NCBI RefSeq assembly: GCF_011075055.1
Contig: NW_025401099.1
Span: forward strand, 603,393-667,392
Reading direction: 5' to 3'
From: Mangifera indica
Taxonomy: Eukaryota; Streptophyta; Magnoliopsida; Sapindales; Anacardiaceae
Length of the DNA: 64,000 bases
Part shown: one piece after another, positions 23,115-34,076 of the stretch
Layout: each line of letters starts with the position of its first letter
Numbering within the stretch: position 1 is the first letter of the stretch
Notes under the pieces: generated by a model
What the model saw: only the letters and a program-made list of their open reading frames with translations
What the model was told of the DNA's origin: nothing
The model's database searches: none
Translations under genes and position numbers: made by a program

Positions 23115-23120
23115 AGCCCA
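23115..23120 (-). promoter_or_regulatory. second site II element of the CBF5 promoter
   Basis: TGGGCT on the minus strand, 22 bp after the first copy and about 150 bp before the start codon. Confidence 0.6.
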
Positions 23121-23165
23121 AACCAAATGATGTTCATTTCACGACCTTCTTCCCTAAACCCCTCA

Positions 23166-23174
23166 AAACCCTAA
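23166..23174 (+). promoter_or_regulatory. telo-box of the CBF5 promoter
   Basis: AAACCCTAA, the exact plant telo-box, 46 bp after the second site II motif and just upstream of the TATA box. Confidence 0.7.
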
Positions 23175-23178
23175 CTCC

Positions 23179-23187
23179 TATAAATAA
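23179..23187 (+). promoter_or_regulatory. TATA box of CBF5
   Basis: TATAAATAA, 83 bp before the ATG at 23270, leaving room for a 5' UTR of about 50 bases. Confidence 0.6.
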
Positions 23188-23269
23188 ATCCTCATTTCCA
23201 TCTCTTTCGTTCAGCCACCTCTCAACCAAAACCCTACTCAGTAAACACGAAATTCTCCTTTTCTCAACC

Positions 23270-25027
23270 ATGACTGATGTTGAGCTCTCTCGCTCCGAAA
23301 AGAAGAAGCACAAGAAGAAATCATCCGCCCCTGTACCAGATACCCTACCCACTGATACTGATACCGCAAATGATTTTTTGATCAAGCCCCAGAGCTTTAC
23401 TCCCGCTTTAGACACCTCTAAGTGGCCACTATTGTTGAAAAACTACGACCGCCTCAATGTACGAACCGGACACTACACGCCTCTCTCCTCCGGTTTCTCT
23501 CCTCTTAAGCGACCGCTCGCTGAGTATATCAGGTACGGTATTTTGAATCTTGATAAACCTGCAAACCCCTCTTCCCACGAGGTCGTCGCCTGGATCAAAC
23601 GCATTCTTAGGGTTGAAAAAACTGGTCATAGTGGCACTTTAGACCCCAAAGTTACTGGTAACTTAATCGTTTGTATTGATAGAGCTACTCGCCTTGTTAA
23701 GTCGCAACAAGGTGCTGGGAAAGAGTATGTTTGTGTTGCAAGATTGCACGATAAAGTTCCTGATGTTGCAAAAGTGGCTCGGGCACTTGAAACTTTAACG
23801 GGGGCTGTGTTTCAAAGGCCGCCGTTGATTTCGGCAGTCAAAAGACAGCTTAGGATTAGGACTATTTATGAAAGCAAATTGCTTGAGTATGATGCTGATA
23901 AGCATTTGGTTGTCTTCTGGATATCTTGTGAGGCCGGTACTTATGTGAGAACAATGTGTGTGCATTTGGGTTTGATTCTTGGTGTTGGTGGGCATATGCA
24001 GGAGTTGAGGAGGGTGAGGTCTGGGATTTTGGGGGAGAATGATAACATGGTGACAATGCATGATCTGATGGATTCACAATGGGTATATGATAATTATAGG
24101 GATGAGAGTTATTTGAGGCGAGTGATTATGCCGCTTGAAGTGCTTTTGACGAGTTATAAAAGGTTGGTTGTTAAGGATAGCACTGTGAATGCTATCTGTT
24201 ATGGGGCAAAATTGATGATTCCTGGGCTGTTGAGGTTTGAGAATGATATTGAGGTTGGGGAGGAAGTTGTACTGATGACTACAAAGGGTGAAGCTGTTGC
24301 ATTGGGGATTGCAGAAATGACAACTGCTGTGATGGCTACTTGTGATCATGGTGTGGTGGCGAGGATTAAGAGGGTGGTGATGGATAGGGACACATACCCG
24401 AGAAAATGGGGGTTGGGGCCGAGGGCTTCTATGAAGAAGAAATTGATTGCAGAAGGGAAGTTGGATAAGCATGGGAAGCCAAATGAGAAAACTCCAACTG
24501 AGTGGTTGAGAAATGTGGTTTTGCCTACTGGTGGGGATTCTGTGGTTGCGGGTCTTGCAGCTGCACCAGAACCAGCCGTGGCAGATAAAGAGACTGCTGA
24601 TGGGGATAAGGAAAAGAAAGAGAAGAAGAAAAGCAAGGATGAGGAAGATGGGGAAGGGCGCAAACGCAAAGTAAATGAGAGTGGTGATGCCCCTGTTCTG
24701 CCTGCTAAGAAGGCTAAACTTGAACACGCGGAGGTTGAGACAGAAGATGGGGCAGAGGATGCTGATGAGAAGAAGAAAGAGAAGAAGAAAAAGAAAAAGG
24801 ACAAAGAGAATGTTGATGTAGAAACAGAAAAGGAGGATAAGACTGAGAAGGTGAAGGAAAAGAAGCACAAAGATAAGGATGAAGCTGGTTCTCCGGAAAC
24901 AAACAAGTCTGATAAGAAGAAAAAAAAGAAGAAAGACAAAGAAGCCAAGGAGGCTGAGGGTGTCAATAATGGCGAAGCTGATAAAAGTGAGAAGAAGAAA
25001 AAGAAGAAAAAGAAGGATGAAGCGTAG
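23270..25027 (+). CDS. CBF5: dyskerin / CBF5 (NAP57), H/ACA snoRNP pseudouridine synthase
   Basis: Intronless, 585 aa. In the nucleolus and Cajal bodies dyskerin converts uridine to pseudouridine in rRNA and snRNA, guided by box H/ACA RNAs with NOP10, NHP2 and GAR1, and it also stabilises those RNAs. Order: basic N-tail (KKKHKKK), DKCLD region about 45-105 ([20 protein letters not shown], continuing SPLKRPL), TruB-type catalytic domain with [13 protein letters not shown] holding the catalytic Asp125, a second conserved block [18 protein letters not shown] domain about 297-370, and a C-terminal tail (about 440-585) of KKEK/KKKD repeats that acts as a nucleolar signal. Length is close to the 565 aa of the Arabidopsis protein. 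The start is the only ATG before the conserved block and follows the TATA and telo-box closely. Nothing is missing; it appears functional. Confidence 0.97.
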   Translation: MTDVELSRSEKKKHKKKSSAPVPDTLPTDTDTANDFLIKPQSFTPALDTSKWPLLLKNYDRLNVRTGHYTPLSSGFSPLKRPLAEYIRYGILNLDKPANPSSHEVVAWIKRILRVEKTGHSGTLDPKVTGNLIVCIDRATRLVKSQQGAGKEYVCVARLHDKVPDVAKVARALETLTGAVFQRPPLISAVKRQLRIRTIYESKLLEYDADKHLVVFWISCEAGTYVRTMCVHLGLILGVGGHMQELRRVRSGILGENDNMVTMHDLMDSQWVYDNYRDESYLRRVIMPLEVLLTSYKRLVVKDSTVNAICYGAKLMIPGLLRFENDIEVGEEVVLMTTKGEAVALGIAEMTTAVMATCDHGVVARIKRVVMDRDTYPRKWGLGPRASMKKKLIAEGKLDKHGKPNEKTPTEWLRNVVLPTGGDSVVAGLAAAPEPAVADKETADGDKEKKEKKKSKDEEDGEGRKRKVNESGDAPVLPAKKAKLEHAEVETEDGAEDADEKKKEKKKKKKDKENVDVETEKEDKTEKVKEKKHKDKDEAGSPETNKSDKKKKKKKDKEAKEAEGVNNGEADKSEKKKKKKKKDEA

Positions 25028-27074
25028 ATGAAATATTTGGTTTTTAATTTTCTTACTTTATGCTTTTTTATGGAATCTTTAATGTTTGCTTGTTCAGTAG
25101 TTTTTGTAATTTTCTTCCGATGAAGTCTCAGAGCAACCAATTTGTTCTGTCTAAGCAGTCTCTGGCTACAGTTTTGAATTATTAATCTTGAATTAGTTGT
25201 CGTATTTGAAGTAGTGAAAGCTTCAACATGTTGATTTGCTTGCTTCACTGGCTCTCAAGTTATCCACCAAATTGCAGCCTGATTTGAAGGAAGCTAGCTT
25301 CTATAAAATAAAGGAAATTCATAGAAGGCAACAATTGCAACCATTGAAAATAACCAAGAGAAATGGTTCAAAAACATACCCACTTAAACCCTTTTGAATC
25401 TAAAGACTTTCAAGTCTCAAACTTTATACCCATTAATTATTCACAAAAACTTGAGCTAGAGCTATGAAATACGTCCCTAAACACTGTAAAAATCACACCA
25501 ACGAATCAAAACCGCTATCATGCAAACATCAGAATCCAATTACCTCTCTGACTCTGGGTGATCTCTTGCTGCCCTTTGGCAACATTTTTTTGAGATCATT
25601 TTCTTCACTCTGTGATTAATATATATATGTATATACTTACCTTCAATGATAAGTATCAAACTCTCAGTCAGCTAGTCAATGTATTCTTTTATTCTTTTGA
25701 TATATCCTCAGATGATCAGATCCATGCAATCCACGACTCGAAAGGACATTTGTAATTCTGCAGCCAACATTGGTTTCATTTTTGGGCTGAATCCAATCAG
25801 TGAATGTGGCTTCTGAAATTGAAGAATACGAAAACAATTCTTCCATCACACTTGGGCAAATTCTCTTGTTAAACTAATCATTCATTCATTCTAAGACACT
25901 GGATTTTCTCATAAATTCTGTTAACTTGGGTTGATCCAATATCAATTCTGACAATAGCCATTATTTGCACAAATAAATAAAAATGATAAATATTCTTCCT
26001 CACTGTCTTTCTACCTTCACAAACCTTTTTAATAGTTGAGGGAGGATATACATATCATGAAGGAAAGGGTTTTGAATTTTTGATAAAGGCCGAGTGGCCG
26101 GGCTTAGCAGTTTTAATTGTTTATTGCCCTGCCCTTGTTTCTGAAAATTTGTTGGTTTCATTCTTTTCATTAATTTTGCCCCTCACTTGACATGATTGAT
26201 GAAGAAAAGTTGGGGCATTGGGGTCCCACATTTTTGCGGTTATTAGATGCATGGATTTATTTTATCCTGATTCTCCAACGCGGTTTTGTGCGTCTGACCA
26301 CGACCATTACCACCAATGACCATATGTTCTCTTCATTCTAATTTTTTTTCCTTTATTAATCATCAAACCCTATACTCTGTATATCGTTCACCCAAAAAAA
26401 TTCAAAATCATTGGCCTAAAATGACATTGTTACTTCACTTGTCTAATACATAAATGAAAAAAAATATTAAATATAAATAATTATTATATTTGATAAAATT
26501 TATAAATATAAATAATTATTTGTTTCTATTTTATTTTTGTCTAGAGGTTATTTGATTTCATTGGTTTTTGTGTTGGATGAGGCCGAAAATTACTGCCGAC
26601 GTTATGTTGGGATTTTTGGAAATGTTGTGCAGTTAGTTCAATTTACTTAAATTTCTTATGTTTTGGTTAGTTTTTGTGCTGGAAATTGTCTAGGGATAAT
26701 GATTTGGTTTGTGTTGTGGTGTAAATTGGATTCTTTAGCTAGAAAATGAAGGAAAACAACGTGGCATTGACGATGGTAGTGTTCACACCACACCAATGCG
26801 CCCAAATGCCACGTCGACACACCGATAGCACTCTTCATGCACTATTCACTAAATATAAAAATGAATTCTTTTATGTTTCTCTTTGAGTTTATTTATTTTA
26901 ATTTATTAATTAACGATCTTGGTACACAACAAAACACATAGAATTTAAGTGAATGAAAAGCCTGGGGAGAGGTGATTTCATGATATACATATGTTTAAGG
27001 CTATAATAAATGTCTGTAGTCACAAAGAAATAGTAAAACACATCAGAGTTAAGTTAAATTGTGACAAAAAAAAA
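25028..27074. other. intergenic between CBF5 and the MULE remnant
   Basis: The first about 200 bp should be the CBF5 3' UTR (T-rich, 'tttgtaatttt' near 25105). The remainder is ordinary AT-rich DNA with no open frame of note; 26470-26540 is an AT-only patch repeating 'aaatataaataattatt'. Confidence 0.5.
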
Positions 27075-27715
27075 ATGTTTAGGCAAATGTGCTTTGAACA
27101 ATTTTTGGATCTTGAGGTACGTAAGTATAGTGTGATCCTAGTACATTGTGTGTTGTTTTGACAAGTTAACTAGGGGTAACCAAGGCAAGAGTTTTGGTGT
27201 AGGATCAATGAGGTGGACTATTGCTTCAACCTCATTGAATTTGCAATGATGAATGGGATTCTATGTAGGGAGGCAAATATAAACAAGTATATAACAACAA
27301 GGGGAACACTGAGGTTTCAAGGGATGTATTTTTGAGGTGCCACAGTTGTGACATATGAAGATCTAACCCAAGTATTTATGTCTAAGTCATGGGACAACTG
27401 CAACTAGGATGGGGTTACATTAGTTGTGTTATATCTGCTCCATGTTGGGTTGATAAGAGCAGATAAGTGAAAAAGTAATTTCAGATTGCATCTTTTGCTT
27501 AATTGATGAGTGAGATGCTTTTAATAGGTTTCCTTGGGAGACAGTTGTATGGGCGATGACTTTTGAGTTAATTAGCTGAGCTGTCTAAAAAAGGTATGAG
27601 GATGTGTCCAATAGACATTAGTTGAATGCGGAGGATGTCCAGACACAAAATTTTGCATTAATGGGATATCCATTAGCATTTTAGGTACCCTTATAAATTT
27701 GCTTTCATATTTTTT
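27075..27715 (+). pseudogene. DUF1985 (Ulp1-transposon associated) protein remnant
   Basis: With frame changes, the plus strand reads FEQFLDLEVRKYSVILVHC, then CFNLIEFAMMNGILC, then LTQVFMSKSWDNCN and VTLVVLYLLHVGLI, and later LGDSCMG and INGISISI pieces. This order (F..FL, L.H.LL, W...G..RF-like, EFA..TGL-like, then WDN.DAVKLALLYFLE-like and YPWG-like) is that of DUF1985, the domain next to Ulp1-type protease-like genes carried by plant Mutator-like elements. Stops in every segment; no Ulp1 protease core or catalytic His/Asp/Cys is visible. It lies beside mudrA-like remnants on the opposite strand. Confidence 0.55.
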
Positions 27716-27859
27716 ATGTATGTATGATTATTTAGTTCAACTTTAAAATTGTTGATTTGATAACATTTTCATCTGATGCAGTTGTGGTTATACAAAACTC
27801 TAAGCAATCTAGGAGATTTCATGGATTGCAAGGCCAAAGACAAGTAATCTAAAGAATTT

Positions 27860-29068
27860 CGTGGACTTGAACAATTCAATCTAGTATGACCACTTTTGTG
27901 GCATTGATTGCAATACATTTAACATACTTCTTCCCCTTGTGAATGTCTCCTATTCATACATCTGATATCCCACCTTTTTTTATTTAAGCTAGTCATCTTG
28001 AACTGATAACCATTTTCCAATGCATCCCTTGTGAAATGTATATATTAAGACTTGTTTACATAAAAATTGATTTCCCACTTTGAATCTCCCATCTCGTGGT
28101 AGTGCTGAATGAATTTCAATACCCTTATTTTTCACATCTTGGTAAGGCTTGAGAGTCCTAAAAATGGATTTGGAGTTTGAACATTAATGGGAATAGGCCC
28201 ACGATGAATTGGAATGTCCTAAACTGAACTATCCTAGGCTAACCGACTAGAACTAACCCCCACATCATCACCATTATCATCACCACTACCATTATCACTG
28301 CCATAATCATCACAACCATGATTATCACTACCATCATCACCTGAATCATCATAACCACTATATTCTTCTTCATCCGATTGAAGATCATCTGGTGGAACGT
28401 TGCACATCATATCTCTCTTATCTACCCTGATGTGGTTCTTGGTGCCTTACCTCAATGTAGTCATGGTGCAAGTTCTCATTCACCTTATCACCTTCGAGCA
28501 CACTTTCCAATTGTCTCTCACAATGTGTGTTATCCGAAGAGTGAACTTCATTCATGGCTGTGGTTTGGGATGTTATTGTTCATACTTTATTCCAACTTCT
28601 TAGGACTTGTAACCACACCAAGAAATAACAAATTCCTTGTGCGTGCCCTAGACAACCTCATTATAATCCGAATGTTGTAGTCATTTTTATCAGATACGAC
28701 AAATCATTGCAGGTGGTTGGGTTTTGCATATAAATTTTTACATCATTGTAACTTTGGTTAATGCTTAAGTGGGAACACATTACATCTACAAATCCATTGT
28801 AATTTATTTTTGCGTTAATTGATACCAATGTCTGAAGCCTACCAATGTAGTTTGAAATGTTATTAACTCTATCAACCCATTGCTTACCATATCCAAACAT
28901 ATATATTACCTTAACCATTTTCTTGTAAAACATAAATTCAGTGAAAGAATATATGTTATTAACCCACATAAAGTTTGAAATATTTAATTCCAACCACACA
29001 CACATGCCACGATTCATGCCATTCACACATGTCATGCACATACACATAACATTTTCTAAGAAAATCAT
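27860..29068 (-). pseudogene. mudrA-like transposase remnant with the catalytic centre deleted
   Basis: On the minus strand, 28661-29068 encodes 135 residues whose second half (GFVDVMCSHLSINQSYNDVK, then IYMQNPTTCNDL) matches the PB1/ubiquitin-like N-terminus of plant MULE transposases. Next, 28250-28390 encodes an Asp/Gly/Ser-rich acidic linker (DEEEYSGYDDSGDDGSD). At about 27980-28110 fragments such as EINFYVNKS and RDALENGYQFKMT resemble the following MuDR region. About 27870-27920 gives a CCHC knuckle, CNQCHKSGHTRLNC, normally found at the C-terminus. The DDE transposase and SWIM parts that should sit between are absent, so the copy is an internal-deletion derivative. Terminal inverted repeats could not be placed. 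Confidence 0.6.
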
Positions 29069-29890
29069 AATTCTGGTTATTCTTCAATTTGGACACTAAA
29101 ACGTATTCAACTTTAACAAATACAACATATATGAACTATCTACAAGTAATGTTCACTTATTTTAACTTTTAACAAACAAAAAAAAAAAACATCGTGTTAC
29201 CTAAAGAAATCAACATGATCTAATTGTGTTAAAAACTTGAAATTATTGATCTAATACAAACAAATGAGTGATTCTGATTATTATTTATATAGATATAAGT
29301 CAATATATTTACTTAGAATGTGATGATATTATTGGAGAAGTAAAATTAGTGAAAGAATGTGTTTACAGTTTATTTTATTGAGATAAAAATAATGAAGAAG
29401 AAGGTAATACAAAGAGAAGATATTCTTCTTGGTAAAAAATGTGAGATTTGCTTTAAAAAAGAAGAAGTCAAAATTTTGTTTTTTTTTGCCTAAAAATATA
29501 TGGATGGGAAACTATTTGACTAGTTGAATTAATTTCCCGCAATTCTCCACATCAAATGTCTACAATAATGTCTTGTTTCTTTTCCGTTACGGCATATAAT
29601 TTTAAAATAATAAAAAAAAAATATATATATAAATAATCACGGTCATTTAATAGCATAAATGGCCATGTAAGTGAAAGGACAAGTCAATTCTGTGTGTTCA
29701 TTGTGCAGGTCAAGCCATCTTAACTTATTCATCTTGCCAACCAAATTCAAATCTGGCATTACTTACCAGAAAAAAAAAAAAAAAAATTCAAATCTGGAAT
29801 CAGCTTTTCCACTCACAACTCAAATTTTAATTTTTATAATCAAACTGGTAACATAATAGAAATTACTATAGCCAAATACAAACTTTCTTC
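29069..29890. other. intergenic before the calmodulin-binding gene
   Basis: AT-rich with poly(A) runs (29170, 29610, 29771). No gene or clear repeat end seen; the right edge of the MULE may lie here. Confidence 0.4.
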
Positions 29891-29892
29891 TT

Positions 29893-29898
29893 TATAAA
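29893..29898 (+). promoter_or_regulatory. TATA box of the calmodulin-binding protein gene
   Basis: TATAAA, 131 bp before the ATG at 30024, followed by a pyrimidine-rich leader, typical of a plant core promoter. Confidence 0.5.
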
Positions 29899-30023
29899 CA
29901 ACAATACCTCTTCTTCCTGTACTCCATAAACAAATTCTCCTGTGTCTCAAACTTTAGAAAAAGAAAAAAAGAATCCCTACCTATTGTCTGACTCCAAACA
30001 ACATCTTGTTGGAAAAGTTCAAG

Positions 30024-33000
30024 ATGGATTCATTCAAGGTTGGAGGGGCACTAGATTCTGAAGATTGTTTAGAGTCTGAGCTGCTATCCATGACTGATTC
30101 ATCTTCTGAGGTTGAGAATAGAAAAAGCAGAGGAAGAGAGGCAAAGAAGAAAATGAAATCGAGATCAATTAGGCTCTCAGGATTGTCAAGTTTAAGATCA
30201 CGTACGCGACAATTGAAATCTTCATCCACTCAATCTCGCAGCTTCTTATCTGGTTATGCAGGAAACTCAGAACTGTCAACTCCAGTTGTGACCTCAGATG
30301 CATCACCAAAATCAAATTATTCGCAACCAACCGATGCAACGAATAGGAATTTTCAGGCAAGTTCTCATATTACAGATCTGTTTGTAGTCATACTTTTTCG
30401 TTGTTAGAGTAAACGCGAATTGAAACTATATACTGCATCGATTGAGCAGAAACCATCAGGAATCTTATCAAGACGCTCTAGTTTCAAGCCGGTAAAGAGT
30501 CTAACAAGAGTGTCCAGTACAAAATTCAGGAGGCCTTTGATGAGGAGATCGTCTGGAGGAACTGACCAGAAGAAAAAACTCAAGAAGACAAGGTCAATCA
30601 AGATTGCAAGTATTGGAAGCCCGGGAGAATTTATAAGGGAGGAATATGCTGAATCTAGTTTTTGTAGCGATGATCAGAGCACAAGAAATTCAAAAATCAG
30701 AAAGCCAAAATCAGATTTCCAGATAACGAGTCTGAGACCTCAGAGGATCTTAACAAAAATGGCAAGTCTGAAACCCAAGAGACCATCCAAGAAATGCTCA
30801 GAAGTTTCAGACTCTAGCATTGTCAGAGCCACATGTTCTTCAACTCTTAAAGAGACCAAGTTTTCTCCGCGTATTGAGCAGCAGAGAGGAGGGAGTGAAT
30901 CTGGAGCAATTGCAACTGTTAAAGTCTGTTCATATTCATATTGTTCTCTTCATGGCCAACGACATGGCAATTTACCTCCACTGAAACGCTTTGTATCAAT
31001 GCGGAGGCGTTTGTTGAAGGCACAGAAGAGCATGAAACACCATAGTCACCCTGTTCCGAAGGCAAAGCATTCTAGTAACAGGATGAAAGGAACTAAGACA
31101 AGTCAAATGGTCTATAATAGAGGTTCTGTACAGCAACAAGCTTCCAAAGACACAAGAGAAAACTCTTCAGTTATTGGTAAGGCATTCAAGGTCGAGTTAA
31201 CAGGAGAAGGCAGTTATTGTATAGAAGATAAAAATATAGATGTTACTGAAGCCAGTGATAGTAAGACAACGGAGGGGGAAATTGTTGTATCAGGCAGACA
31301 CAGTGGAAATGTTAAGCTCATTCACACTGTTGATCATCCTGTTACCATGGATTCCAATTTACTGGAGGTCATTCAAAGTGATAATCCGTCCTTGAAGCTT
31401 GATGAAATTGTGAACACCAGCAATGAGAGAGGTCCCATCAATGCAGCAGTTAATCAGGAAGTCAATAGAGAAACAGTTGCAAGTTTGAACTCGGAAATGT
31501 TTCAAGGTGATTGCTCTGGTTCAAGAAAAGTTCTTGATGCCAGCACTACAGCCAAGGAAATCAGTGAAGAAAAGAATGATGATTTCGAGCCAGACAATCG
31601 TTTCCATGAAGGGTTTTCACAATCTGGTGACCCTATACCAAATTTTACAACTAATGGATGGCACAAGACCCAGATTAAAAAGAAAGAATTTACAGGATTT
31701 TGGGGTCTGATATATCAGCATATGGTATCAGGTATTGCTACAGAAGTTGAAAAGCTACCTCTGGATTTCAAGGCCAAAGAAGAACAAGATGAAGAAGACC
31801 ACACATTGTCTCATGATAAAAGTCCTGTTTCTCACCAGAGTTTTTCTGAAACAGATCAAGACATGGAAATGGGAGATAGTGATGCAGGCAACCAGAAGTT
31901 TGACCTCTGGCAGAGGGATGCCATTAAGCTGGTACAAGAAGCGTTTGATAAAATCCTATCAGAAATTCCAGACCACTCATCTGATGATCAATCAGTAACC
32001 ACTGAAACAATTTCAGAACAAGATTTCTTGGATCAGAAGCAAGTTGAAGATGGAGAGGATAACATCTCATGTTCCTTTGATGGCACTAATGAGAATGTAG
32101 CAGAGGATCCAAAAGAAGCACAGCTAGAAGTTGTTAATAACGATACCAGTGAAGAATGGAAAGCAGCATCACAACCTGGTGAAAAGTCTAGCCAGCAGAT
32201 TTCCAATAAATGGAGCAATCTGAAAAAAGTCGTTATCCTTAACAGATTTGTCAAGGCACTGGAAAAGGTAAGGAACTACAATCCTGATTTGGAAACAGAG
32301 AAAGCTAATCTGAGACATCAAACAACAGAAGAGAGAAAAAATGCTGAAGAATGGATGATTGATTTTGCACTTAGACAGGTTATTTCTAAGTTAGCTCCAG
32401 CCCAGAAAAGAAAAGTAGCTCTGCTTGTACAAGCTTTTGAAACAGTTTCTCCTGATATGAGGTCCAATGCAGCTGCTTCTGCTCACGAAACTCCAGCTCA
32501 AGCCACCAGTGAGCAAAATAATAAATTGCTTTCTAATGCACCATATGCTGAAATGAGTGAGAGTTTCAAAGAGACTCTAGACCAACGCAGTGGTTTCTAT
32601 TGTGGAAAACAGCTCATTCGAGGGAAATGCTCTGAGCTAAAAATGAGAAGCTTACCATGTGGTGATATTAATACTGTAATGAATACATTGGCTTCTGAAG
32701 CTGACCAAACAAATTTGGAGGAAGAGAAAACAATTGCTTGCAATCTTGATAAAATGGATAATAATTCCATGTTCAGAGAATACCAGCCTGACTTCATTAA
32801 CTCCTCTCCCACAAAGCTTGAGAAGTCGATATTGTCAGATAAGGCATCCACAAAGCTAGATGACAATGTGGGCACCTCTCATGAGGAATTAGTAAATGGA
32901 AAAATTCTCACAGAGATCAATGATTTGCAAGTCAATGATCTATATTTTAAATGCAAAGATGAAGAGTTGGAAACTTATAAGGCAGCTGATGAACAAGCAA

Positions 33001-34076
33001 TCCCACCGAAAAGCTCAACCCTGGAAAATCATGCAGAACCAACAGCAGGTAGCTGTGTGAGCACTTCAGCTTCATTTTGGGAACTGTTGGAGGCATCAGG
33101 AACAGCCGGTGGAGAAGCAGCTAAGCAGAAATATGAAGTCCTCCAAGAGTCTTCTCAACAAAAAGAACCTGAGCCAAACAACATCGCTAATATACCTCAA
33201 GAAGCCAACATGGAGAAACAGAATTACACAAGGTTCTGGTACTTAATATATCAGCACATGGTATCAAATACCACCGAAGGTGGAACACAATCATGTCTAG
33301 AGGATGTTGACAACATGAAACAAGAGGGTGAAGCCAACGTATTGCTTGGAATGAAAAATGCAGAATCTTGCAAGGATTCATCTGAATCACACCAGGAAAC
33401 AATAGTTGACAATAAAAATGGAAACAGCCGAAAGATTGAACATGACCAGATTGAAGCCATAAAGCTCATCGAAGAAGCACTTGATGAAATTCAGCTCCCG
33501 GAATTTCAAGATAACTCACCAGATGATCAACCGATTTCTGACAGTGTGAATCCAGAAATCGGCACCCAAAGGAAACATGGTGAAGATGAGGAACTTTTCA
33601 TCTTACATACCACTAGTACTGCAGAAGATACCTATAACGAATCCGAGAACAGAAAATTAGACCATCTTAAGAAACTGGATGAAACAGAAACATGGCTCAA
33701 CTCTAACAACACCAATGCCCCAGAAGAACAAGAAACAGAATCGAAGTTAAGAAATAAATCTAAGCCACAGATGCAGAAGAGCTGGAGCAATCTGAAAAAA
33801 CTGATCATCCTTAAGAGATTCATCAAGGCAGTGGAACAGGTGAGGAGGTTCAAATTACGAGAGCGACGACATCTACCTCTGGACCCCATCTCCGAAGCAG
33901 AAAAAGTTCATCTAACGCATCAAAGCACAGAAGACAGAAAAAATGATGAGGAATGGATGCTTGATTATGCACTTCAACAGGTTGTTGCTAAACTAAGTCC
34001 AGCTCGGAAGAGAAAAGTGGCGATGCTTGTAGAAGCGTTTGAAACAGTCACTCCCACTTTGGAAATTAAATTATAA
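30024..34076 (+). CDS. PICBP-like calmodulin-binding protein with two plant CaM-binding domains
   Basis: Proposed exons 30024-30356 and 30408-34076, 1333 aa. The plant calmodulin-binding domain occurs twice: residues about 713-793 (WSNLKKVVILNRF, then ERKNAEEWM, ending KRKVALLVQAFETV) and about 1237-1328 (WSNLKKLIILKRF, then DRKNDEEWM, ending KRKVAMLVEAFETV). Each is preceded by a shorter shared block (FWGLIYQHMVSG at about 542; FWYLIYQHMVS at about 1054) and an acidic stretch, so the whole unit was duplicated. The N-terminus is Ser/Arg/Lys-rich and looks disordered. The family binds Ca2+-calmodulin and is linked to calcium and pathogen signalling; that role here is inferred. Frames on either side of 30357-30407 are identical and separated only by TAG at 30405; a 51-nt GC-AG intron would remove it. 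Start ATG 30024 is the first ATG in frame. Confidence 0.88.
30357..30407 (+). other. predicted 51-nt GC-AG intron holding an in-frame stop
   Basis: Donor CAG|GCAAGT is the standard GC-type site; the 3' side ends in a T-rich run and TTAG. Removing it keeps phase 0 and joins two hydrophilic basic segments, while the translated intron would be a hydrophobic stretch (ITDLFVVILFRC) followed by TAG. The length is below the usual plant minimum, so a nonsense mutation remains possible. Confidence 0.55.

Noticed and set aside
24074..25248. Long antisense open frames (264 and 300 codons) opposite the CBF5 gene
   Set aside because: They are the complement of the purine-rich Lys/Glu codons of dyskerin, giving F/L/S-rich peptides without domains.
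26656..26838. 60-codon minus-strand frame between CBF5 and the MULE remnant
   Set aside because: Short, no domain, no promoter or splice context.
28378..28680. Two plus-strand frames of 100 and 67 codons
   Set aside because: They are opposite the minus-strand mudrA-like remnant and show no protein similarity of their own.
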